Positions 43,967 through 53,453 are shown, numbered from the stretch's first letter. The stretch: DNA of 64,000 nt from Planctomycetota bacterium (GCA_016713175.1 JADJPQ010000026.1:1-64000); one strand, 5' to 3'. Numbers and translations: made by a program. Notes: generated from the letters alone by a model not told the origin.

Positions 43967-43994
43967 TTGACGACCAGGCCGTTTGTGGCATCGT
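43967..43994 (+). promoter_or_regulatory. Possible promoter ahead of the Ser/Thr kinase gene
   Basis: TTGACG (43967-43972) and CATCGT (43989-43994) are separated by 16 bases in the sigma-kinase spacer. The -10 match is weak; it could allow kinase transcription separate from the sigma factor. Confidence 0.35.
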
Positions 43995-44022
43995 CAGGGG
44001 CGTCGAGTCCCTGACCACCGCG

Positions 44023-46959
44023 ATGTCCGACTCCATTCGACGCCTCGGCGACGCAATGCAGATCTGGCTCGAGCATCGCGCCGCGCCGCAGTGCTCCGAT
44101 GCCGAGCTGCTGGCCCGCCATGCCGACCTGCACGAACTGCTGGCGCCGCTGTGCACCGAGCCGCCACCGGCCGAACGCCGCTTCGGCGACTTCCGGCTCG
44201 AACACGAACTCGGCCGCGGCGGCATGGGCATCGTCTGGTCGGCGGTGCAGGAGTCGCTCGGCCGCCATGTGGCGCTGAAGGTGCTCGCCGGCGGCGGCAG
44301 CCAGGATCCCCGCGCGGTGGCCCGGCTGCACCGCGAACGCGAGCTGCTGGCGCGCCTGCGCCACGAGCATCTGGTGCCGGTATTCGACGCCGGCACGACC
44401 GACGGTGCGCCGTGGTTCGCGATGGAACGGATCGATGGTTGTCCGCTCGGCGCCGTGCTGCAGCACCTGCGGCTGGCGCGACCGACCGCGCCCGATGGCA
44501 ACACCCTGGCGCAGGCGCAGGCGGCGGTCCTCGGCGACGCCAACGCCGGCACCCGGCTCGCGGCCGGCAGTCACACCGCCGCCGCCGTGCGCTGCGTGCT
44601 GCCGATCGCACGCGCCCTCGCCTACGCCCACGCCAACCAGATCCTGCACCGGGACGTCAAGCCCGGCAACATCCTGCTGCGCCGCGATGGCACGCCGCTG
44701 CTGGCCGACTTCGGTCTGGCGCGCGATCTGCGCGACCCGACGCTGACGCAGACCGGCACCTTCGCCGGCACGCCGTACTACGTGGCGCCAGAACAGGCCG
44801 CCGGTCGCCGCGGCGAAGTCGATGAACGCGCCGACGTGTTCGCGCTCGGAGCCGTGCTGTACGAACTGCTGCTGCTCGAACGGCCGTTCGACGGCGACAC
44901 CAGTGCGGCGGTACTGCAGCAGGTGCAATGGACCGATCCGCCAGCGCTGCGCGGTCGCGGCCGCCGGCTGTCCGCCGACGTGTTGGCCGTGCTCGACAAG
45001 GCCCTGCAGAAGCGACCCGCCGACCGCTATCCCGACATGCAGCAGTTCGCCGCGGACCTGCAGCGACTGCTTGACCTCCAGCCGGTCAGTGTACGACGCC
45101 AAGGTCCGTTGCCGCGTCTGTGGCGCGCGGTCCACCGCCAACCGCGGCGCGCCGTGTTCGGCCTGCTGCTGGCGCTGTCGGTGTTGTCGACGGCCTCCCT
45201 GCTGGCGTGGGCCGCATGGCAGCGGCCGAAGTTGCAGGCGGCGGCGTACGCCGAGCGCTTGCTCCGCGTCGAAACGCTGGTGCAGGAGGCGATCCTCGCC
45301 CGTCTCGCCAACGATGCCAGGGCCGCAGCGGAGGCCCTGGACACCGCCGACGCCTTGGTGCCGGATCTGCCGGAAGTGCTGGCCGAACGGGCTCGTTGGG
45401 GGCCTGCCACCGCGGTCGCGATCCCCGCGCCCGGCGACGAACCGCGGAATGCCGCCGATTGGTACCAGCTCGGGTGCACGGCAATGGCCCAGTGCCGGTC
45501 CGCCGGTGACGACGCGTTGCGGCAGTTCGCGGTGCGCGCGCTGCAACACGCGGTGGCACGAGCCCCGACGCCGCGCGCCCACTACCATGGCCAGTTGGCG
45601 ATGGCGCTGGCGGCCGCCGGCGACCATGCCAGGGCCACGTACCTGCTGGCGGACATCGAGCACTTGTGGCCGGACAATCCGTTCGCCTGCGGCGTGCTGG
45701 CATCCGCGCGCCACTTCACCGATCCGGTTGCCGCAGCCGCCGACCTGCGGCGCGGCCTGGCGGCGAATCCAGGGCATGCGCACCTGCTGGCTCGACTGGC
45801 GGCGCTACAGGTCGACTCGGCCCCGACCGAAGCACTCGCCAACGCCAACGCCGCATTGCGCCAACGCCCGGATTGGATCGAGTGCCGGATCGTCGCCGCG
45901 CGCGCGTTGGCCAGCACCGGTGCCGTTGGTGACGCCCTCGCCGCCGTCGACGGAATCCTGACCGTGGCCCCGGATTCAGCGCCCGCCCATGCCCGGCGGG
46001 CCATGCTGCTGGGCGATCTCGCACGCGACGACGAAGCGCTGGCCGCGAGCGATCGGGCCTGCGCTCTGGCGGAGAACACCGCCCTGCCGTTCATCCTGCG
46101 CGCCAGCATGTTGGAACGCCGCGGCGAACCGGACCTCGCCCTCGCCGCGGCCGAACGGGCCATCGCCAACGAACCGGGCGAACCGACGGCCTGGCGCGCG
46201 CTTGGCACCGCGCAGCTGCGTGCCGGCCACCACGGCCCCGCGGTCGCCACGTTCGAACGCCTGGTAGCCGCGGCGCCGCGCCTGACCGCCGGCTGGCTCG
46301 ATCTGGCCGACGCCAGATGTCGCCACGGCGACGCCGTCGGTGCGATCGCCGCCGCGCAGCAAGCACTGCGACTGGAGCCGAACTCGGCCACCGGTCATGT
46401 CCGGCTCGCCCTCGCGCAGGCCAAAGGCGGCGATCCCGACGCTGCCGAGGCAACGCTGCGCCGTGCGATCGCCTTGCATCCGAACGATGCCGAGATCTGC
46501 GTGCGACTCGCGGGTTCGCTGTTCCATCGCCGCGCGTTCGACGAGGGTCTCGAGCTCTGCGCCCGGGCCCGAGCCGCCGGCCCACAGATCGACAACGGCT
46601 ACACGATGGCGGTGAGCGCGCTGCTGGTCCTCGAGCGCCTCCAGGCGGCGGTGGCGCTGCAGCAGGAGTTCTGCAAGGCCCGTCCGCGTGCCGTGGAGCC
46701 GCGACTGCTCCTATGTGAACTGCTGCTGGATGGTCGGCGCACCGCGCTCGATCCGACGCCCGCCGAACACGCCCTGCAGGACCTGCAACGGCTGGCGCCA
46801 CAGCGAGCCGAGGTCGACTACTGGCGCGCCGAACTCGCCTGGCGCCAGGGGCGGATCGACAACGCGCGGGCCTTGCTGGTCACCACCATCGACCGCGAGG
46901 AACTGCCGCCGAAGCTGCAGGAACAGGCCGAGGAACGCCTGCGCTCCCTGTCGAAATGA
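44023..46959 (+). CDS. Membrane Ser/Thr protein kinase with TPR-like C-terminal half
   Basis: 978 residues. Kinase domain about 57-345: HELGRGGMGIVW, the ATP-anchoring Lys86 in VALKVLAG, catalytic HRDVKPGNIL (209-218), DFGLARD (229-235) and APEQ. An insertion of about 35 residues (APDGNTLAQAQ region) precedes the catalytic loop. One membrane segment lies at about 365-390 (FGLLLALSVLSTASLLAWAAW). The outer part (400-978) is Ala-rich helical repeats such as LAVDGILTVAPDSAPAHARR-type units, i.e. about a dozen TPRs. It probably senses envelope partners and controls the adjacent ECF sigma factor. Confidence 0.9.
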   Translation: MSDSIRRLGDAMQIWLEHRAAPQCSDAELLARHADLHELLAPLCTEPPPAERRFGDFRLEHELGRGGMGIVWSAVQESLGRHVALKVLAGGGSQDPRAVARLHRERELLARLRHEHLVPVFDAGTTDGAPWFAMERIDGCPLGAVLQHLRLARPTAPDGNTLAQAQAAVLGDANAGTRLAAGSHTAAAVRCVLPIARALAYAHANQILHRDVKPGNILLRRDGTPLLADFGLARDLRDPTLTQTGTFAGTPYYVAPEQAAGRRGEVDERADVFALGAVLYELLLLERPFDGDTSAAVLQQVQWTDPPALRGRGRRLSADVLAVLDKALQKRPADRYPDMQQFAADLQRLLDLQPVSVRRQGPLPRLWRAVHRQPRRAVFGLLLALSVLSTASLLAWAAWQRPKLQAAAYAERLLRVETLVQEAILARLANDARAAAEALDTADALVPDLPEVLAERARWGPATAVAIPAPGDEPRNAADWYQLGCTAMAQCRSAGDDALRQFAVRALQHAVARAPTPRAHYHGQLAMALAAAGDHARATYLLADIEHLWPDNPFACGVLASARHFTDPVAAAADLRRGLAANPGHAHLLARLAALQVDSAPTEALANANAALRQRPDWIECRIVAARALASTGAVGDALAAVDGILTVAPDSAPAHARRAMLLGDLARDDEALAASDRACALAENTALPFILRASMLERRGEPDLALAAAERAIANEPGEPTAWRALGTAQLRAGHHGPAVATFERLVAAAPRLTAGWLDLADARCRHGDAVGAIAAAQQALRLEPNSATGHVRLALAQAKGGDPDAAEATLRRAIALHPNDAEICVRLAGSLFHRRAFDEGLELCARARAAGPQIDNGYTMAVSALLVLERLQAAVALQQEFCKARPRAVEPRLLLCELLLDGRRTALDPTPAEHALQDLQRLAPQRAEVDYWRAELAWRQGRIDNARALLVTTIDREELPPKLQEQAEERLRSLSK

Positions 46960-47062
46960 CTCGGGCCTGCCGCGTGATGCGTTCGGTCGGCGGCCGGCCT
47001 ATGCTCCCCTGATCCAGAGCAGGGCGTTTGCCCTTGCCTCGCAACCGGAAGCAACTGACGAC

Positions 47063-47287
47063 ATGGCGAAGAAGAGTGCAGGCGGCGGTGTCTACCGCGT
47101 CACCGAGATCATCGGCACCAGCGCGGTTTCGTGGGAGGACGCGGCCCGGTGCGCCATCGAGACGGCGGCGAAGACGCTACGCGATCTGCGCGTGGCCGAA
47201 GTCAGCAAGCTCGACCTGAAGGTCGAGGACGGCAAGGTCGTCGCCTACCGGGCGCGCGTGAGCCTGTCGTTCAAGTACGAAGGCTGA
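47063..47287 (+). CDS. Dodecin family flavin-binding protein
   Basis: 74 residues, the usual dodecin length: VYRVTEIIGTSAVSWEDAAR followed by AAKTLRDLRVAEV and VVAYRARVSLSFKYEG. Dodecins form hollow dodecamers that store FMN, FAD or riboflavin-related compounds. The aromatic residue W24 (position of the flavin-stacking Trp in SWEDA) is present. Single gene 103 bases after the kinase. Confidence 0.92.
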   Translation: MAKKSAGGGVYRVTEIIGTSAVSWEDAARCAIETAAKTLRDLRVAEVSKLDLKVEDGKVVAYRARVSLSFKYEG

Positions 47288-47620
47288 GCAGACCGCGCCT
47301 CAGCGTCGGCCCGCGATCACTGCCCGCGGCAGCCGATCGCGTCGCGGAAGTGCAGACGCTCAGGCATGGCCCGATGCCGCGGAACTCGAAGCCATGCACC
47401 GCGAGCGGCACGCCGAGGAACGCGCGTTCCATCGGGATCGACAACGCGAAGGTGTTGGCCAACACCGAGATGCCGTCGACGCCGATCGTGCACCCGGGGC
47501 ACGGGCTGACGGGCACGGTCGTGGGCACGCCGACCAGGCCGTTGGCCACTCCGAGCGACCACACCGCGGTGCCGCTCAGCATGTCGAACCACCGCGGCCG
47601 ATGTCACACCCCGAGTCGAC
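47288..47620. other. Intergenic region with a domain relic
   Basis: This 333-base gap between dodecin and the convergent Ig-like lipoprotein gene is largely occupied by a minus-strand relic of the shared C-terminal domain (next entry). Nothing else is evident. Confidence 0.5.
47317..47590 (-). pseudogene. Orphan relic of the shared secreted-protein C-terminal domain
   Basis: Translation gives GVPTTVPVSPCPGCTIGVDG, then ISVLANTFALSIP and VHGFEFRGIGPCLSV, fitting the C-terminal domain pattern, with the last few residues (RLHFRDAIGC, stop at 47317) in another frame. There is no N-terminal body or signal peptide. Confidence 0.6.
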
Positions 47621-50259
47621 TCACGGCCGGAGCGCGAGGCTGACGGCATTTCCGGTGTCGGCGTTGGCGCCAGCCACCGCCGAGCGGGCGCCGGTGGCAC
47701 CAGCGCTGGAGTGCTCCACGAACGCGGCGCACAGCGAGATCCCGGCGGCGCTCTGCACCGTGCCGCTGGCGACATCGACGGCTTCGGTCATGCCCGTCGG
47801 CGGCGTCCAATCCGAACTGGAAGTGAAGGCGTGCAGCGTCACCAGCATCGTGTCGGCCACCGTGGTGGTGACCGACGGCGCAGCATGGGTCAACGAACTG
47901 GCCGTGGCCTGCCCGCCACTGACATCGATGATCTGCCCAGGGTCACCCCCCTGGAACGTCAGGATGCCGCCGACCGAACCGCTCGAACTCGAGAACGTCC
48001 AATCGTGGCTCACCGGCTCACCGCCCGCGGCAACCCGGGTGTAGAACGCCAGCGAACTGGCGTTCGGAGTGGAGTTGTCGACGCGTTGCACGAGTGCCCA
48101 GCCGCTGGGAGGCGTGATCGTGGCCGTCGACGGCCGTACGGCGATGGCGGCGATCATCACGTCGCCCGCGACCGAACCGTTCGGCGTTGGCACCGTCAGC
48201 GTCGTCGTGCCGGCCCCAGCCGAAGCGGAACTGGCGGCACGGAACGCGATCGCCGCCGTCACCGTCAGCGTCGTCGAGCCCGCGATGCTGGTCGCCGCAT
48301 GCGTCGCCGTGATCGTCGTCGTCCCGGTCGCCACGCTGGTCGCCAGACCCTCCGTGCCGCCGGCATTGCTGATCGTCGCCGTCGCCAGCGTCCTGAACTC
48401 CACGTCACCGCCGTCGTCAGATCCTGCGTGCTGTTGTCCGAGAACGTCCCGGTCGCCGCAAACTGCTGCGTGTAGCCCAACGCAATGCTCGGCAACGCCG
48501 GCGTCACCGCGATCGACACCAGCACCGCCGCGGTCACCGTCAACGTCGTCGAGCCCGCGATGCTGGTCGCCGCATGCGTCGCCGTGATCGTCGTCGTCCC
48601 GGTCGCCACGCTGGTCGCCAGACCCTCCGTGCCGCCGGCATTGCTGATCGTCGCCGTCGCCAGCGTGCCCGAACTCCACGTCACCGCCGTCGTCAGATCC
48701 TGCGTGCTGTTGTCCGAGAACGTCCCGGTCGCCGCAAACTGCTGCGTGTAGCCCAACGCAATGCTCGGCAACGCCGGCGTCACCGCGATCGACACCAGCA
48801 CCGCCGCGGTCACCGTCAGCGTCGTCGAGCCCGCGATGCTGGTCGCCGCATGCGTCGCCGTGATCACCGTCGTCCCGGTCGCCACGCTGGTCGCCAGACC
48901 CTCCGTTCCGCCGGCATTGCTGATCGTCGCCGTCGCCAGCGTCCCTGAACTCCACGTCACCGCCGTCGTCAGATCCTGCGTGCTGTTGTCCGAGAACGTC
49001 CCGGTCGCCGCAAACTGCTGCGTGTAGCCCAGCGCAATGCTCGGCAACGCCGGCGTCACCGCGATCGACACCAGCACCGCCGCCGTCACCGTCAGCGTCG
49101 TCGAGCCCGCGATGCTGGTCGCCGCATGCGTCGCCGTGATCGCCGTCGTCCCGGTCGCCACGCTGGTCGCCAGACCCTCCGTGCCGCCGGCATTGCTGAT
49201 CGTCGCCGTCGCCAGCGTCCCTGAACTCCACGTCACCGCCGTCGTCAGATCCTGCGTGCTGTTGTCCGAGAACGTCCCGGTCGCCGCAAACTGCTGCGTG
49301 TAGCCCAGCGCAATGCTCGGCAACGCCGGCGTCACCGCGATCGATACCAGCGCCGCCGCCGTCACCGTCAGCGTCGTCGAGCCCGCGATGCTGGTCGCCG
49401 CATGCGTCGCCGTGATCGCCGTCGTCCCGGTCGCCACGCTGGTGGCCAGACCCTCCGTTCCGCCCGCATTGCTGATCGTCGCCGTCGCCAGCGTCCCCGA
49501 ACTCCACGTCACCGCCGTCGTCAGATCCTGCGTGCTGTTGTCCGAGAACGTCCCGGTCGCCGCAAACTGCTGCGCGTAGCCCAGCGCAATGCTCGGCAAC
49601 GCCGGCGTCACCGCGATCGATACCAGCGCCGCCGCCGTCACCGTCAGCGTCGTCGAACCAACGACACCGACGATCGGATCCGTCGCCGTGATCACGGTCG
49701 TTCCGACGCCGACGCCGCGAATCTGCTGCTGGCCGGAAACCACGCCATCGACGACTGCGACCCCTTCGTTCGTGGAAGCCCAGACGACTGCCGTGGTCAG
49801 ATCCCGCGTCGTCAGATCCGTGTAGGTCCCTGTCGCCGCGAACGGAACGTTGTAGCCAACGGCCACCGACGGCAATGGCGGACTGACTTCGATCGCAGTC
49901 AACTCTGCCGAAATCACCCGCAGGTCCATCGTCGCCACCACGCGATCAGCGGGAACCGTGGCCCGAACCGTCGCCAGACCCGGCGCCATCCCTGTTGCCA
50001 GGCCGCGCGTCCCCGCGGCCGTGGCAAACTGGACGACACCCGGTGGCGACGCCTCCCACAGGACCTCCTCGGTGACCGTCATCGACGAGCCATCGGGCCA
50101 GCGAACGATCGCATCGAGTTGCAACGAGGTGCCGTGCGACATCGTCGACCCTGCTGCCAGGATCGCCAGGGAATAGCGCGGGGGAGAATGGCCGCCGCCC
50201 TGCGTGCACGTCGACAGCACGCTGCACAGCAGCGCCAACAAGATCCCTGGCCCGCGCAT
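47621..50259 (-). pseudogene. Bacterial-Ig (BIG2) repeat lipoprotein or exported protein, one-base frameshift
   Basis: About 879 residues when corrected. The signal (GILLALLCSVLSTC) could be a lipobox with T before Cys; GGAGAAAC precedes ATG 50259. After a unique N-terminal domain come six BIG2-type Ig domains of 92 residues, each like ALVSIAVTPALPSIALGYTQ and TAVTWSSGTLATATISNAGG; five are almost identical. The C-terminal domain (about 200 residues, GDVMIAAIAVRP, HDWTFSSSSGSVGGI, GNAVSLALRP) is of a type seen in secreted and phage proteins. A base is missing at 48392-48393 in the last repeat, proven by the intact copies (CC for CCC). It is probably an adhesin-like surface protein. Confidence 0.85.
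48248..49890. repeat. Tandem 276-bp repeats encoding Ig domains
   Basis: The marker TCGTCGAGCC recurs at 48271, 48546, 48822, 49098 and 49374, with a diverged copy (TCGTCGAACC) at 49650. Spacings are 275, 276, 276, 276 and 276. The five inner copies differ at few positions. The single 275 spacing marks the deleted base. Confidence 0.9.
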
Positions 50260-50469
50260 GTTTCTCCGACCCTCGTATCGACCGGAGGAACGGATCGACC
50301 GCAACGAGAACCGACAACCAGCACGGCGGTGTCGGGATCTGCGACAGGATTGCTGCCAATGCCGGAGCGTCCGGTCAGGCCGGGATGCAGGATCGCCTCT
50401 GGCCATTCCCGCACAAGAAACAGCCCGGTCGGCCCAGCGGATGCGCCGCGCCGACGATCGCCCTGCCGG

Positions 50470-50710
50470 TCGCCGCAACCGCGTTGCCGATGCGGACGCC
50501 GGCGACCCCATCCCGCCCGCAACGTGCATCCCACTGGCGTCCGGGCAGCACGCAATGACGGCGCCATCCAAGAGCTTCGCCAGCGGAATCGGGGAAGCCG
50601 CCAGACCACTGCCCATCGCCTCGAAGGCATGGCCATTCCAGCGCGCGGCATGGTTGGCCGCGATGCCGCCCGCCAGGGCGAACTCACCGCCCGCACCAAT
50701 CGACCCGGAT
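50470..50710 (-). pseudogene. Relic of a delta-60 beta-propeller gene
   Basis: Minus-strand translation reads GAGGEFALAGGIAANHAARW and FEAMGSGL, then ACCPDASGMHVAGG, matching about one and a half repeats like those of the 30.3-32.9 kb protein. It has no start or signal peptide and overlaps nothing intact. Confidence 0.55.
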
Positions 50711-50722
50711 GCCGACAACCGC

Positions 50723-51148
50723 GAAGGGCCGGTGCACCTGGTGACCTTGGCCGCATTCCTGATCGGCAAACACGAGGTCCACCAGGCGGCATGGCAGCGG
50801 ATGACGGGCGCCAATCCGAGCCGGCACCGGCCCAGCCCCGAGCGCTGGCGCGACGGCTTCCACGTGCATGCGCCAATCGATGCGTTGGCCGCCAATCCGT
50901 TCGGCCTCATGCACATGCTTGGCAACGTTCGCGAGTGGTGCCTGGACACGCTGCAGTCGTACGCTCTGCCGGTCCGCCCCGGCGATGGCGCCCGGCAGAT
51001 CGGCGAGAACACCAAACTGCGCGTCACCCGCGGCGGCCACTTCGCCGACCCGGCGAGCGCCTGCCGTTCGGCAGGCCGCGCCCAATTCGCACCCGGCGAC
51101 GCGGCGAACACTGCCGGGTTGCGGGCGGTGATCGAGATCCCGGACTGA
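50723..51148 (+). pseudogene. Formylglycine-generating-enzyme (FGE-sulfatase) domain relic with internal deletion
   Basis: The fragment VHLVTLAAFLIGKHEVHQAA with MTGANPS matches the start of FGE-sulfatase domains, and NPFGLMHMLGNVREWC, RVTRGGHFAD and AGLRAVIEIP match their end. The central 80-100 residues (including the usual LPTEAEWEyA block) are gone, and there is no clear start, so the enzyme cannot be active. It is not linked to the sulfatase at 5-7 kb. Confidence 0.65.
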
Positions 51149-51163
51149 TCCTGCCGGCGGCGC

Positions 51164-51844
51164 TCAGTTCTCGAGCCGCGAGAACAGCACGTGGTTCTCG
51201 AGATGGATGTGCTGCATCACCTCGCTCTCGAGTTCCGCCAGACCGAGGTACAGCGCCCGCCAGGTGCCACAGGCCATCGGCGGCGGCACGAACCCATGTG
51301 CCAGTTCGCGCAGCCGGGCCAGATTCCGGCCGTGCTCGTCGTGCTCGTGTCGCATCACTTCGATCGGGCCATGCACGAACCCGAGGTTGCCGCCGAGGAT
51401 CATCGGGAACAGCACCTGTTCCTCCTTCTGCATGTGCGACTCCAACTCGTGGGCGATGTGGCGCAGGTGCGCCGCCAGCCCGCGCGGGCACTCCGGCTTG
51501 GCGCCGTGCACGTGTTCGACGCGCTCGGCCATGTGCAGCAGCCGCGGCAGTTCGGCGCGGTGACCGGCGTGGAAACGGTCGAGGATGTGGGTGATCAGCG
51601 CCGCCGTCGCCAGTTCGCCGACGCGGTCGCCGCCATCGCGCGGTCGTAGTTCGGCGCGGAGTTCGTCCATCACCTGCTCGGTCGACAGACCCTTGCGGCG
51701 GCAAGCGTCGGCCACCGTCTGTCTGCCCTGGCAACAGAAGTCCAAGCCATGGCGCAAGAACACGCGGGAGGCACCGGCCCAGGCGGTGGCCAGTTCGGCA
51801 AGGCTCTGGTCGGGCGCGATCGTCGCGGTGGATGGTTCGTTCAT
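51164..51844 (-). CDS. RIC-family (ScdA/YtfE-like) iron-sulfur centre repair protein
   Basis: 226 residues. The N-terminal ScdA_N (DUF542) part has ASRVFLRHGLDFCCQG with its Cys pair. The hemerythrin-like domain that follows supplies the di-iron ligands in HILDRFHAGH, HELESHMQKEEQVLFP, MRHEHDEHGRN and HIHLENHVLF. RIC proteins repair iron-sulfur clusters after nitrosative or oxidative damage and may release NO. A 75-base gap separates it from the zinc-ribbon membrane gene upstream on the same strand. Confidence 0.92.
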   Translation of the reverse strand: MNEPSTATIAPDQSLAELATAWAGASRVFLRHGLDFCCQGRQTVADACRRKGLSTEQVMDELRAELRPRDGGDRVGELATAALITHILDRFHAGHRAELPRLLHMAERVEHVHGAKPECPRGLAAHLRHIAHELESHMQKEEQVLFPMILGGNLGFVHGPIEVMRHEHDEHGRNLARLRELAHGFVPPPMACGTWRALYLGLAELESEVMQHIHLENHVLFSRLEN

Positions 51845-51919
51845 GGTCGTGGCTTTCAGTGGATCATCGTATCCATGATTGCACGAGACCGGCTGGCCAA
51901 TGTGCGTAGCCGGGGTGCC

Positions 51920-52268
51920 TCAGGCCCGGATCTGGGCCCCGGGGGACGCAGGGGGGTGCCGGGGGCGGCAGAAGAAGGCATGGTTCTCACCTCGCAAACG
52001 GTTCTGCTCGCAGCAGGTGCGTTGCCGATCGATCGTGACCTGGTTTCCCGACGGGGGGCAGAGGGCCCCGACCAGCCACCGCAACGCGTACTTCACGGTC
52101 CCGCCCAGCAGGGCCAGGATGATCAGCGCGACAGCACCCGCGTCGCGACGGATCCACCCGCCGACGGCGGGCCAGCCGGCATGGCACCCGCATGGTGGTC
52201 GCGCAGCGCAAGCACCGACCGCCACCGGCCAGACGATGGACGCCACACCGCGGACAGAACGGGGCCAT
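51920..52268 (-). pseudogene. Small zinc-ribbon membrane protein, frameshifted
   Basis: The first 30 residues MAPFCPRCGVHRLAGGG with CLRC form a zinc ribbon. The continuation makes sense in another frame: GWIRRDAGAVALIILALLGG contains a membrane segment, followed by Cys-containing tail CCEQNRLRGENHAFFC. The frame change lies about 52150-52220 and needs one surplus base to be removed. About 115 residues when corrected. Function unknown; next to the RIC gene it might belong to a respiratory or nitrosative-stress unit. Confidence 0.45.
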
Positions 52269-52305
52269 GACAACCCGAAGGGGCCCAACGGGTGACCGCG
52301 ATCGA

Positions 52306-53394
52306 TCAGCCGCGCGCGTGCCAGGCGGCCAGCAGTTCGCGCTCGCGCTCGGGCGACATCCCGGCCTTCGGCGCCGCGCGACGTTCCGCCGGCAAGGTCC
52401 GCCACCATTCCCACGTGTCGCGCGCCGTGACTGTGGTGGACCGGAACCGCAACCCCACCGCGATCTCCGCCGACAGATCGAACCTGCCGAACCCGGCGGT
52501 GTTGCCGCGCATCACCTGGAATGCCGGCAGTTCGCGACCATACGGCCGAACGCCGCGTTCGATCAGGAAGTCGGCATCGACCCAGGTGAACGTCGGCTGC
52601 GAGCCGACACCCTCGGCGATCGCCGCCAGGAAGGTCCGATAGGGCTGCCCACCCTGCGGGCCGACGGCGTTGAACACGCCGAACGTGCCGTTCTCGACCA
52701 GTGTCGCCTGGAACTCGACCAGATCGCGCACATCGATGTTCTGCACATGGTCACTGCCATCGCCCGGCGCCAGCACGTCGCCGCCGCGCGCGATCCGGAC
52801 CGGCCAGTACGTGAAGCGATCGGTGTCGTCCTCGGGCCCGATGATCAGACCCGGACGCACCACCGTCACGCGACCCGGCATCGCGTCGTGCGCCGCACGC
52901 TCCGCATAGGCCTTGGCGTGGCCATACGGCAGCGGCCGATCGACTGGCACCGGCGAGTTCTCGCGGGTCAGCACCGGCGCCGCCGCGGTCATCGGCACCA
53001 TCGCCATGTCGCGATAGACCGAGCGCGTCGACACGAACAGGTACTGATCGACCTGATCGCGCAGCAGCCCTGCCGAACGCGCCACCCATTCGGGCGCCGT
53101 GCTCTGCGACGCCGACTCGTCGATCACGGCATCCCAGCGCCGTCCCGCCAGCGCGCCGAGGTCGCCGTTGCGATCGCCGATCAGTTCTTCGACGTCCTTG
53201 CCGAACAGACCGCGACCGCTGCGACCGCGGTTGAACACGGTCACCTGATGGCCCCGTGCCAGCAGGTGACGGACTTGATGCGGGCCGATGAAGCCGGTGC
53301 CGCCGAGGATCAGGATCCGCCGCGAACGCGCCGGCGGCAGAGCCGCGTGGCAACCGGCGGCGAGCAGCGAACCGAGAAAGACACGGCGATCCAT
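52306..53394 (-). CDS. Exported NAD-dependent epimerase/reductase (extended SDR)
   Basis: 362 residues. The first residues MDRRVFLGSLLAAGCHA combine a twin-arginine motif with a lipobox-like LAAGC. The mature part starts with the Rossmann motif ILILGGTGFIGPHQVRHLL, then VTVFNRGRSG, SVYRDM and the catalytic YGHAKAYAERA (YxxxK), as in NAD-dependent epimerases related to isoflavone reductase/CSP41-type proteins. An exported SDR with cofactor is consistent with Tat transport. ATG 53394 is chosen for the Tat signal. Substrate unknown. Confidence 0.82.
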   Translation of the reverse strand: MDRRVFLGSLLAAGCHAALPPARSRRILILGGTGFIGPHQVRHLLARGHQVTVFNRGRSGRGLFGKDVEELIGDRNGDLGALAGRRWDAVIDESASQSTAPEWVARSAGLLRDQVDQYLFVSTRSVYRDMAMVPMTAAAPVLTRENSPVPVDRPLPYGHAKAYAERAAHDAMPGRVTVVRPGLIIGPEDDTDRFTYWPVRIARGGDVLAPGDGSDHVQNIDVRDLVEFQATLVENGTFGVFNAVGPQGGQPYRTFLAAIAEGVGSQPTFTWVDADFLIERGVRPYGRELPAFQVMRGNTAGFGRFDLSAEIAVGLRFRSTTVTARDTWEWWRTLPAERRAAPKAGMSPERERELLAAWHARG

Positions 53395-53453
53395 GGCGAC
53401 TCCGGCGTGATGACCGCGCTCATCGGAGGCGACGCCGCGTTCGTGGTCAAGGG

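Noticed and set aside
48485..49825. Repeated 88-codon plus-strand frames at 276-bp intervals
   Set aside because: They are the complementary strand of the Ig repeats; each is the same shadow frame, not a family of small genes.
48248..49890. Regular repeats considered as a CRISPR-like array
   Set aside because: The units are 276 bp, coding, and without unique spacers; they encode Ig domains.
51940..51975. G-rich runs (GGGGG clusters) considered as a G-quadruplex regulatory element
   Set aside because: They lie in the coding end of the zinc-ribbon gene and are expected by chance at this GC content; no supporting context.
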